In this document: in pieces, positions 22,757-32,390 of the stretch
Layout of the letters: each line of letters begins with the position of its first letter
Numbering within the stretch: position 1 is the stretch's first letter
Assembly (NCBI GenBank): GCA_007844125.1
Contig: CM017563.1
Location: 36,761,837-36,825,836, forward strand
DNA: 64,000 nt
Reading direction: 5' to 3'
DNA from: Sinonovacula constricta
Taxonomy: Eukaryota; Mollusca; Bivalvia; Cardiida; Solecurtidae
Translations under genes and position numbers: made by a program
Notes under the pieces: model-generated
Told to the model about the DNA's origin: nothing
Seen by the model: only the letters and a program-made list of their open reading frames with translations
Database searches by the model: none

Positions 22757-22900
22757 GGATCAGACAGCGATGACACCCGAGTGGCATATCTTTGTCAAAG
22801 TGTCGTAATGAAGACTACTGATCCATGCAGTATGCTTAGTTATGTCGAATTATTTAGACGTGTTCAGTCAAAAAGCTTGACTGTACGAAACGTATTTTCA
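22757..22900 (+). CDS. Exon-like segment, intact member of a duplicated pair
   Basis: A strong acceptor (ATAAACAGTTGACAG) is followed by 48 open codons. The reading begins GSDSDDTRVAYLCQSVVMK, continues TTDPCSMLSYVELFRRVQSK and ends before TGA at 22901. A possible donor (CGAAAC/GTATTT) lies at 22891/22892. The homologous site at 28945 keeps GATGACAC.CGAG.GGCAT but has lost the AG acceptor and has stops in this frame. On minus, the pair reads DTL..-C-S-VIAV in both copies, so the coding strand is not settled. The family is not recognised. Confidence 0.28.
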
Positions 22901-23284
22901 TGATGAAAGAAGTTATACAATGGATGAAGGTAAACAGTGTCTTCTGCGAAATAAATTGTATTAGATAATAATGAAAATTGATAAATTAAAACAAAATATT
23001 ATGACTTGGTCCAAATACATTTTAAATGATACACATTGTGTAATAGCGAACACTTGTTACTGACAATGCTGAAGGTCTGTTCTAGACGAAATCTGTCGAG
23101 GTGTATAGGCTTTTTTCTTTATCGGTGATCGAATTTCGGGCTTTGTCGCTTGCGACAGCGTTCATAGTTATGAAAAAGCTGGGTTTTGGAAGCACACATG
23201 GTTGGCTCTGCATGACTACTCGCGGTTAGTTATTCATGCCTGGGAAGAAGTAGCGCGTGTGCAGAACAAATACATGTATGACAA

Positions 23285-23470
23285 ATGAGACTAGACTCAT
23301 CAATTTTACCAGGCATGTTTCAAATGTTAATAGTAATATGGTTATCTGTTTTAACTGAAAGTTTATTATCTCAGATAAACATGAAATGCATTTTTATGAT
23401 AAACAATACCGCGTACGAATATCACTCATTCGAAAGGAGAGGATCGAAATGCGGAGCGAACTACTATTAG
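23285..23470 (+). CDS. Small frame with signal-peptide-like N terminus
   Basis: ATG-started, 61 residues. The N terminus MRLDSSILPGMFQMLIVIWL continues SVLTESLLSQ and looks like a secretory signal (basic residue, hydrophobic core, polar end). The remainder contains two Cys and ends YHSFERRGSKCGANYY. It could be a first coding exon of a secreted protein, but no donor GT sits before the stop. The stretch just upstream (about 23107-23280) is also open and reads YEKAGFWKHTWLALHDYSRL, in a different context. Chance remains a realistic explanation. Confidence 0.22.
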   Translation: MRLDSSILPGMFQMLIVIWLSVLTESLLSQINMKCIFMINNTAYEYHSFERRGSKCGANYY

Positions 23471-24659
23471 AACGAGTATTTCACTGACTATGCTTAATCT
23501 AATAGGCCGAGATAATGACGCACGTAGGATGTTTAGATTTAAATCACAGGGATGTAGTTAATTAACAGGTCGTAGTTTTATCAGGGTCAAACGTATACCA
23601 CACAAACAACGCTCTTGAGCCCAATGGCTAGCAAAATTATGAATACTGCAATTTAATATAAGCAAACTGTTTACCCTTTTTCTTCAGTCTAATTTAATTT
23701 TTAAACTTAAGTTTAGTGCAAAGTGGCCAATAATACTTTGATAAAGATAGGTTCTGATAGAATTATCCAATGACGTAGCTTAATAAATGGTTTGTGTAAA
23801 TCGTTGGGTATTCGTTAAATAATTCCAGAAACCTTATCTTGTCATTGTAAAGGCACTTTTTATCATCTATCAAACCTCATATTTCCCTCATCAGCAATAA
23901 ATAAAGATTTAATATGTAAACATATAATACACAACAGGTGTATTAAGTAATGCAGTTTCGTCTGTATGTTCAAGGAAGGTTACAATTCCACTGCAAAATA
24001 TAACTCAGTAACGGGGAATTACATATAGCAGATACATAAAACAAGAATTGTATTTTACGAATTAAATATATAAAGTTGGGGGAGGATTTATTTTAGTTTT
24101 AAATTATCCATCTTAAAAGCTTGTAATAACCGGCACACCTTATGATTTTAACCATTAAATGTACGCCAAAAATGTATTATATAATTAGGTATAATTATAT
24201 ATATAGTTATAATTTATAATTTTATTATATTATTATAATGCAATAAAAGTAGTCTACTAATTAGTCATTTTCCATTTTCCACAGCATTAAAAGATCAAAT
24301 ACCTCTGACGCAATATGTTCGCTGTGTTAAGCTTGAGTATCGATCGGAGCCGTAACACAATGATGATATAAAAGTTGCGCTTTGTAATATTTAACATGAA
24401 TAACATTTAAGTTGAATTGAATACACAACGTCGTTTGTAGTTTTTCTGGGATATTTACCAATGAAAGGCGCTTTAAAATTCATTTGGACTGACATTGTGC
24501 TAGCACTTGTACGTAGGTCATAAGTAAGGCTAGACACATGCGCACAAAGACACAATAATATATTTCTCGACGTTTTCGAATTAATTGACTTACATGTATC
24601 TCCGACAGATGTCGGTTGTATACGCTATTGCAAAAAATAAAATCCGATATATGTCATGC
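23471..24659. other. AT-rich DNA, no gene seen
   Basis: This lies inside the left duplicated block but shows no clear counterpart to the right block by eye. A very AT-rich, partly palindromic patch lies at 24176-24240. Confidence 0.5.
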
Positions 24660-24968
24660 TAGCTGAACTCTATAAATATATGCGGCGGGCATTGTTAATC
24701 GGTCATTCCACTTCTAAGTAATTTTATGGTCGTTGTATACAGCAAAATCTATGAACTGACGCGTTTGCTGCTTCCCAACGCCACATTGTAATTCATGTAA
24801 TGGCAAGCATCAAAGAGGCCGGGGCAAACAAAAATGTTGATAAGTTGCAGTATATCAACATTCTCTAATTCAGATGTTGCAAGTTTATACCTGTCGAGTC
24901 CATATATCAATCCACTAGATGGATGCGCAAAGGCAAATGACTTATTCATGATCACAGACAATCAACAT
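24660..24968 (-). pseudogene. Duplicated exon region, left copy (pseudo-exon with splice donor)
   Basis: This is homologous to 30555-30845. On minus a 78-base segment (24968-24891) lies between an acceptor-like AGTGAACAG and the donor GGACTCGACAG/GTATAA. In the frame matching the right copy it carries several stops. In another frame it is open into the intron-like part as a 70-codon stretch (24961-24749) containing FAFAHPSSGLIYGLDRYK. Both copies end in CTCGACAG before GT and share GCATGTAATGG-type and GGTCATTC sequences further on. It is best read as a decayed exon with its flanking intron. Confidence 0.35.
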
Positions 24969-26777
24969 CTGTTCACTGTGTATGTTGCATGAATATGCCA
25001 AGGGTCATTCGAATTAAAGCTTACGTAAGAGAACAGTAATAAGAAGTTTAATTTGTAGTAAATTCTAATGGTTCCTTTTTTTCATAAATTATGTAAAAAT
25101 ATCTAACTTCTATTAAATACATTTGATAAAAATTAAACATGTTTTGGCCAGCCACAGTTTGATTGTTACAAACCGAGTGCTTTTTTATTCTTGATTTATC
25201 AACGTGATACCTTATGTCCAGAGTAAGTCAAAAAGTGTAAACCAGTACTATTGCCATAAAACGGCGTCTTTTCGGCGTCTTAATTATTAAAAAATCTTTA
25301 TTTAAAAAATCAATAATAAAAAATAATCGACCGATATATTTCATTTACTTATTAAAGATAAGTATAAATATATGTATTCTGAAGTATATATATATATATC
25401 CCTGTCAGTATTATAATAGCGCTCTTCCTGCAGAATATGAATAAGCTTACATTTTAATTCCTTATAGGTTTGATGATTTGTTCTAATTCAAAGCAGTGGA
25501 AAAAGTATAGTGATGCCCTTTGCCTATTTTAGCGGAAAAAGGACTGCACATAAATATCTGGGTAGAACTCTCCAGAGGCAGCTGGTTAGCTAAAGTTTCT
25601 ACTTTCGAGTCTTAAGCTTTGAATAACAATGTTTTGAATTTTAAAATAATGGAGCACATAACAATTACATTTAAAATAACAAAAAGATAATAGTATCTGG
25701 CGCATACACCCCACAATTCACTAAGAAAAACTGACCTGAGTTCATCGACATGCTAATTAAATCTGTGCTCCATTCTTAATAAAACTCAATCGAATGTTCT
25801 GATCGTTAAAAAACAAAGCCAAACATCCAAGCCGATGTAATCCTCTTGTCAAGAAAAGAGGACATAAAAGAGACATTTCATTAAGTCGGCCAGTGAGCTA
25901 AATTGATCCCTTTTTTCTGAAGAATTCCGATTGCATTCGATTATTCCATCTTAGGCTATTGTCAAATAGATATAGACTGTTATTAGTATTTTGCGATTAC
26001 AAAATATATTAAGAAATCTGTAAAGTTTCATTTGTTAATGTAGCATTATATCACCGTAGATTACGAGGAAGATATTATAGTGAATATACCCAACGATACT
26101 TGTATAAAGTGTATATAGTGATATGTATATAGTGATGGTTTTCTAAAAATAAAAGGAACCTTAGAACATGTGCGATCAATAGTACTTTTGTATGAACTTT
26201 CTATGAACTGAATAACACGCTGCGTAAACAAATGTAGTTATCGTTAAATCCAAACCGTGTTAATAAATGTGGTAATATGGCCAGTCGTACCGATAGTTGC
26301 AATAGATTGTCATTTAATATCGATCATTTGCGCAATTAAACAATACCAAATATTAAAACCTCCAGCTTTTGTTTTGGGGGTCTAAGTTTAACTGTGCATG
26401 GTTAAACATGTTTTATTGAAATGCATGTTTCGGACAATTTGCAGAGCAAACAAATGACTACATTTAAATTGTAATTAAATCCCATTTTTCTGCTGTGAAA
26501 AATGAATCAGTAAAACTAATAAAGACAAAAAAAATAAGAAACAAACGGCTGGCCAAAACTTCAGCAAATTACTTCCCAGTGATCACCACTTCAAATTAAA
26601 TAATATGTGCCGGCTAAAACCTGGTGAAAACAGCAATACAATTATGTTGAAAGTCTTATGTCGCAGTATATAATACAACTATATGCATATAAAACGTATC
26701 AAGAACCATGGTGAGGTCATTAGAGCAGTGCAGTGACATACAAGAGGTCCCTAGTTTAAATTACTGATCAACCCCTT
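24969..26777. other. AT-rich DNA, no gene seen
   Basis: Only short AT runs (25388-25399) and a small direct repeat TGTATATAGTGAT twice at 26111-26136. No coding or RNA signal. Confidence 0.5.
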
Positions 26778-26945
26778 GCGCCCGTGGCCGAGCGACTTGT
26801 CGTCGACAGGTAACTCTTCAGCCCCTGACAGAGTGGGTTCGGGTCACGTTCAGGCCGATAACTTTTATATGGGGATGTTTTTCAATTAACCTGCGATGCG
26901 CCGGTGGTTCTACCAGACATAAGTCTTTTCTTTCTTTTTGAGCAG
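26778..26945 (+). repeat. tRNA-derived SINE, diverged
   Basis: CCCGTGGCCGAGCGACTTGT is an A-box-bearing D arm (TGGCCGAGCGAC). GTGGGTTCGGGTCACGTTC at about 26833 contains a B-box-like GGTTCGGGTC. The body continues with GGCCGATAACTTTTATATGG, GCGATGCGCCGGTGGTTC and TACCAGACATAAGTCTTTTC, and ends in a T/C-rich tail (TTTCTTTCTTTTTG). The order head, unrelated body, simple tail is typical of a SINE. The D-arm sequence resembles Leu/Ser tRNAs. No exact target-site duplication was found. Confidence 0.65.
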
Positions 26946-28934
26946 TTTGCATGGACTTTTTCAATGTTTATTTTTAAACCAATTTTTTGTTGTTGTTGAG
27001 AAAGTAAACATTATGTTTACCCAATCCCTCTTCTGTTTGTTATGAAATTATGAAAGGAATACAAAGGAGAAACTTTAATGAAAGTGTTTAATGTTGGTGC
27101 TGTGCTATTTGCCTATTTTATGTATTAATTATTAGCGAATCATGAAGAACATAAAAATGACTTGGCAACATTTCATAAAATGTTTTAAGCATTGAAGTCT
27201 ATACCACTATATTTCATAACGTATTATTGGTTAGCAAGGTACGTAGATATTATTATGTACTTTCTGCAATATTTAGGTACTATTTTGCGGTTTTAATTCC
27301 TTTGGGAGGCTTGTCTATCAGTTTTAAAGTATCTTGTTCGAACACCATATGCATTTGTTGTTTGCATTTGTTAAAAACATATCAACAATATTCGTTTATA
27401 TTCTATTTTACTTTGTGTTATTTTTTCGAAATTTATTGTCTTGACTGCTCTAAATATTCAAACATGAAGTCAATCTATCGGACAGGCCATTCAGTATTAT
27501 GTGACCTCAATACGATAGATCATGGATATAAGCTCTTCTGCATAGTGGTTAGAAATCGTCGTGTCTTTGTTTGTTGCTTCTGCTTCTGTCGATGTTTTTC
27601 GTTTCTGCTATCCATATTCAATTTTTATTACTTCACAGCTTAAATATTATTTATATAAAAATAGACCCTTTAACAAATGGCTTCCGAGAAATACAGTAAA
27701 ACGTAATTATGTTTATTAACTTTATAGAAACCCGTTAATGACCTGTTTGCCATGGCATCAGCTACGTCTCAAACTAATGTCTTTACATATCTATACGAAA
27801 ATCGTTCATATTCTTTATGGTAATTAGGAAAAGTCATGCAGATTATATATTCTTTTTCAGACGTACAACCCGAAGCCCATCCGGACTTTCCTGTACAGGT
27901 AAAGTCAGATCGCCAATGTTTCACATAGGATGAGTTTCTTCTTAATTTGAATGGGGAACCGTCTGCTGACATCAGTTAATAATGGTTCATTTTCTGACTG
28001 ACACTGTTGTATGTACTTTGCAAGAAATAATTTAACTCAATGTTAAGAACAATGTTTCATGTGAATGACAAACACTGATATTAAAAGAAATACTAAACAT
28101 ACAAATATATATTCTAATTGTCAAACGGACAATGTATTTTTACAAATTTTATGTAGCTATGTAAGTAGCCACAGACAGTTTACAAACATTTGATACATCC
28201 TAGATTTAACAAAAAATTTCGTTCCGAATCGACATTTTTACAAAGGCTACCAGCAAGGGCACATTGTAATACTAATTTTGGTATGAAGGCAATGAACAGC
28301 AAAACATTGTTGTTCATGACTTTATTCCACTGATATAACCCTTTACTTTGTGAGGACAGTCTAGAATTTTTATATTGTACACAATGCAAGCAACACCGCC
28401 CAAAAAGGTAAGGTAAAAAATGCGTGGTGGGGTAATATTGTAATAAAATACTGCTTCCTCATTGCCTGATGTATATAAAGATTTAAATATAGGAAGTCAT
28501 ATGATACTCTTTCTTAAAAAAGCTGTTCCTGCATCAAAGCGCGGATAAAATTAAAACAAATCACACAAAAAACAGTTCACACCAGAACGCGACGAATGGA
28601 AACATCAACCAATTTGACAAGTATGAATATATGTTTAATTGTATATAAAATGGAATAATTAAGCATATATGTGGGGGCGTATTGCATCAGTGACGCCGCC
28701 AAATTTCGGACAGTTATCGATTGCTGCCGTAATAGCTTGAAAGCCACAACAACAAAAAAGAAAACGATAATATGCTTCTATATGTGAAAAAGAACTATAG
28801 CAATTACGTTTGTATGAGGATAGAATGCCGATTAAACTGGGACTTCTATCCGAATTCGCAACGACGGTGAATGTCTTAAAATCAGCATGGCCAAAGTACT
28901 TTTGCATTACCTAGTTATTCGGTATAAAGCTATA
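26946..28934. other. AT-rich DNA, no gene supported
   Basis: A 138-codon plus frame (27227-27643) starts at TTG and is dominated by Phe, Tyr, Cys and Ile. Its length is about what chance gives once in this window, and it has no motif. Minus frames at 27769, 28180 and 28659 are likewise unremarkable. Confidence 0.45.
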
Positions 28935-29239
28935 AAATTGTCACGGAGCAGACGGCGATGACACTCGAGGGGCATAACGATGATAAAGTGTCCCAATATA
29001 TGCCAATGACCAGATATCTTGCATAATTATTTATGTATAATAGTCAAATAACTCCCAATAACATCATAAAATTTGCTTTTATTCTAATGAGGTAAACTAG
29101 GGCGTCTGAAGTACAAAGTCTTCCCAATAATAAATGCAAATTGAGATTTAAGAAAATATGACCAGACCATTTAATATCTGTAAATGATTTACACGAGATA
29201 TGAGTAAACACTGCGGATTCTGATGGACTTCTTTACTGA
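28935..29239 (+). repeat. Right copy of duplicated block, left part
   Basis: CAGACGGCGATGACACTCGA and GGGGCATAACGATGATAAAG match 22761-22805 (CAGACAGCGATGACACCCGA). About 150 bp further on, GGTAAACTAG, AATTGAGATTTAAG, AAAATATGACCAGACC and AATGATTTACAC align in order with 22929-23035. The plus frame that is open in the left copy is stopped several times here. On minus the frame reads ARYLVIGIYWDTLSSLCPSS then VIAVCSVTIL. Confidence 0.55.
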
Positions 29240-30554
29240 CAAGTTCTACCGGTATAATTGGGATATTATCTGTTCCGGTGTTAGATCAAGTTTAATTTCA
29301 TCGAAAGGTCAAAAGACATTTTGCATGAAACAAAAATAACAAGTAAAAATAACCGCAAATAATATTGACCTCAAACCAGAAATAATGCGTGCATTTTCGA
29401 CTTGTTTTAGTTACATTTTGAAAAAAAATATCGTAAATATTTTAATAAGTATTTCCACATTAATACGTTTTCTCTAAGAAATACATTTTATTTGATTATG
29501 CAAATGCAATTTCACTATGTTGTTAATGGTCTGATTTTACTAGGCCGCCAATATGGTCTTCGATTAAAAAGGTCAAAGTATGTTCAAATAAACTATCGGC
29601 GGTGCAGTGCAACTATGCTGGAACAAACATAAGTCACAGTACAATATTCTGAACATATTCACTTAATTCGAATTCGATGGACATAAGGTAAATAAGAAAT
29701 AATCATTCCTATAGATGTTCCCCAAAAGTATATTAGCCTTTTTGCATTGATTTGACATTTGTAATTTTATTAATACAGTATAATATTTAACTGATCAGAG
29801 CAAAATAAACATAATGTCTTAACCCTGTATCGGAAAACAACGTAACTGGTACAAAAATAAAAAGCTCGAAACAAGAAGTTTATATTATTGAAATCTGACC
29901 AAAGCAACAGGCTTCGACACCTCATCATAATCAATCGCAATACAATTGAACTGGTAATTGACGGTTGAAGCCTGTTAATATCAACACATGGCTTATGTAC
30001 ACATATAACTGTAAACACGTTGACAATCTCAATGTACTTTTCAAAACACAAATGTCCCCTGACGAAGTTGCGCTGTCAGTAGTGAATCTTATTGTCATAC
30101 AAAATGTTGCGGATTTGAATCCAACAAATCCACAAAAAAGTTTAAAACAAGTTTATTTACTTTTAGTTTTGTTACATGTTTTGAAAGTTGTTTCTTTTCT
30201 ATCTATAAATTAGTTGTAAGTTTTTTTTAACCCACATACAATTTAACAGTCTTGACAATGTAAAACAAAGTGCCTGCCAGAGGTATTATGGCTTTAAGGC
30301 CGACTCCTGCGATTCATCTGCCACAAATTTAAAATGATTAATGAGTTTATATAGGTCAGTTCATTCTGTGTGTTTAAGTTTATTATTATTATTTCCAGTC
30401 CTTAATAGCCAAAAAGTCAATTTGTAACATATAATAAAGATTCCAATAAAATATATGAGATCTACATTATCCAAAACAACAACTGTCCAACCTCGTTTAA
30501 TTTCGGGCAATACACTTTAACAAAAATAATGACTGTGTATGTTGAACTAGTTGA
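29240..30554. other. AT-rich DNA inside the right duplicated block, no gene supported
   Basis: A 93-codon minus frame (29770-30051) and an 82-codon plus frame (29965-30213) overlap and neither has motifs. The segment 29912-29950 (CACCTCATCATAATCAATCG) resembles 31213-31232 (CACCTCATTATAATCAGTC). Confidence 0.45.
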
Positions 30555-30845
30555 ACTCTTCGAATTATAGTTGGTGGGTATCGTTGATAGGTCATTCAAC
30601 TTTCAAGTACGTCAACACTCATTGTACCTATTCTTCAAGTTGATTAAGGACCTCAAGGCTAAATCAATGATTTTATTATACTTAGAAAAAACATAAAAAT
30701 ACAATAGTAGAATACGACATTGTTTGCCGCTGGCTAACTGTGAAATTCTTTATTTATGTAATGGCCTTACCTGTCGAGTCTTTATAGCAACCTATTTAAT
30801 CAAGGTTTAGTGTATAAAAGTGTAGTTGATCAAAGGAAACCTTTC
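30555..30845 (-). pseudogene. Duplicated exon region, right copy (75-base exon with consensus splice sites)
   Basis: On minus, CTATTCTCTTTTATCAG at the acceptor, 75 bases (30845-30771), then GACTCGACAG/GTAAGG, a near-perfect donor. In the frame with fewest problems it reads KVSFDQLHFYTLNLD, one stop, then IGCYKDST. A Gly-Cys-Tyr-x-Asp start is typical of WSC-type and related Cys-rich extracellular domains, which is suggestive only. The matching left copy is at 24891-24968 and flanking intron-like sequence (GGTCATTC-AACTT-C-AAGTA) is shared. The in-frame stop argues that this copy is no longer functional. Confidence 0.35.
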
Positions 30846-31231
30846 CTGATAAAAGAGAATAGTAGATGTATTTCATAAATCTTAATAAATAAATATAAAT
30901 ATCTCGTAGTGCCAAATACAACAGGGCTGATAAAAGTGTAATATGTAGATGTTAAACAAGCACTACACTGATAATGTAGATAAATATATCAACAATTAGT
31001 CATATAAACTCAAATTGCATGCAGCAAACGAAAATTAGTCAATTGACATTTAACAATTTATACAGAATCATGAATATTTTCTTGTTGTGCATGCATTAAA
31101 GATGATCATTAATCCTTCTTACGACTAGTCTATGTTTCCTTCTATTTGGATTTCTGACAAACAAGGTAATCTGTAGGGAACCGGAGACCTTTAAAACTGA
31201 GACCGGATTAGCACCTCATTATAATCAGTCA

Positions 31232-31384
31232 GCCGTAATTCCTTGTCAGTGTACCAAAGTAAGTGTTACACTTCTCCAGTTGTCCCCAGGTGGTGTTTGC
31301 AGAGGTAATCACAGTCGATGGAGACAAATTTGTATTGCCGTTTACCATGACTCTGAGGTGGTGCTGCTGAGAGGTTAAAATGCA
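31232..31384 (-). CDS. Exon-like segment with strong acceptor, unrecognised
   Basis: On minus, CCCACCATTAGTTTTCAG is followed by 51 open codons ending in TGA at 31229. The reading is CILTSQQHHLRVMVNGNTNL, then SPSTVITSANTTWGQLEKCN, with a beta-rich look, two Cys and an N-glycosylation sequon (NTT). GC is clearly higher than around it. The plus strand is also open over 31106-31375 (90 codons, ending VYHDSEVVLLRG), so the strand is uncertain. It lies upstream, in minus orientation, of the 30771-30845 exon and could belong to the same decayed or live gene. Confidence 0.27.
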
Positions 31385-31959
31385 CTGAAAACTAATGGTG
31401 GGAATAAAAGTACTGCTTAAGGTGTTTTGCTGCCTTAAGAAGTGGTCTTACAAAATAAAAATGTGATTGTATGTTTCAGGATTCATATTCCCTTGACGAG
31501 AGAGTGGCTCGGCACCCATCGAGTGAGTTCGAACATTCAAGTGAAAGAAAAAGTCGTTCCTTGGAAACACGAATGCCGTGCATAGATTGATACAGATTCC
31601 AGAGACGGATACAAACGACATTGATTAATATGATATGATGTATCTCACTGTGAAAATACATAGTAAACGCAGTTAACAAGTAGGCGATAATAGAAGGAAG
31701 AGATTTAACAAACATTATTCAAACTTTCCATTTATTTTGATCAATCAGCAAGTCGATATTGATTTTTCAAAGTAAAATTTTATTAAAAAACACAAGAACT
31801 GAAATTTATTTGTCGTTAAATTAATCAGAATTGATGTTTGTACCTAATGACATTTATAATACAAGTTATAAACTATTGAACATAAAAATATATGACACTC
31901 TTCAATGAAAAGAAGACAAGGTCATAAAATACATTTTTATTCAAATATGTCGGTTTTAG
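31385..31959. other. AT-rich DNA, no gene seen
   Basis: A 79-codon minus frame at 31476-31715 is unremarkable. Confidence 0.45.
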
Positions 31960-32222
31960 GCCCATTGTTTTGCATTTCAGAAAGCCCTCAGAAAGCTTAG
32001 AAAGTGGAAGGTTAGCGCTCTGTAAATCCAGTTTAAGCACCCTAGTCGGTCCCTCGTGCCGACTGACCGTTCTAAGGCGTTAACTGTTGGGTTTGCTTTT
32101 TTGGGTTAAATTATTTGTTCTTACTTTTACATTTTGGCTTATATTTAAATTTATTTGTCCTATGCTTTTCAAATTTTGGCTTATGTGGCAATGCTAATCA
32201 GATTTTGTCATATATTCTTATT
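31960..32222 (-). repeat. Family H repeat, type I, truncated copy
   Basis: On plus: GCGCTCTGTAAATCCAGTTT, AAGCACCCTAGTCGG, loop TCCCTCGTG, CCGACTGACCG, then GGCGTTAACTGTTGGGTTTG and the left arm in reverse ending TTTTGTCATATATTCTTAT. The stem AGTCGG/CCGACT (32044-32049 with 32059-32064) is intact although the loop differs from other copies. The right half of the element is missing. Confidence 0.85.
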
Positions 32223-32259
32223 TGCAAGAACATTAACAGCCTACCAGTTCTATGTGAAC

Positions 32260-32390
32260 TTGGCAGAAGCTCACAAGCGGTATTTCATGAAATAGAGCAA
32301 AACAAACTTTACCACTCTAACCTCGTACTTCATGAAGGATTTTCTAAAAGATACAATAATGAATAAATACATTTCGTGATGCCAGATATA
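32260..32390 (+). repeat. Family H fragment, inverted relative to its neighbour
   Basis: CTCTAACCTCGTACTTCATG, then AAGGATTTTCTAAAAGATAC and AATGAATAAATACAT, match the segment just right of the hairpin in copies A and B (CTCTAACCTCGCACTTCCTG). It points the opposite way from the adjacent copy at 31960-32222. Confidence 0.65.

Noticed and set aside
27227..27643. 138-codon plus frame
   Set aside because: It starts at TTG, is Phe/Tyr/Cys/Ile-rich, has no motif or splice context, and its length is about what chance gives once per window of this composition.
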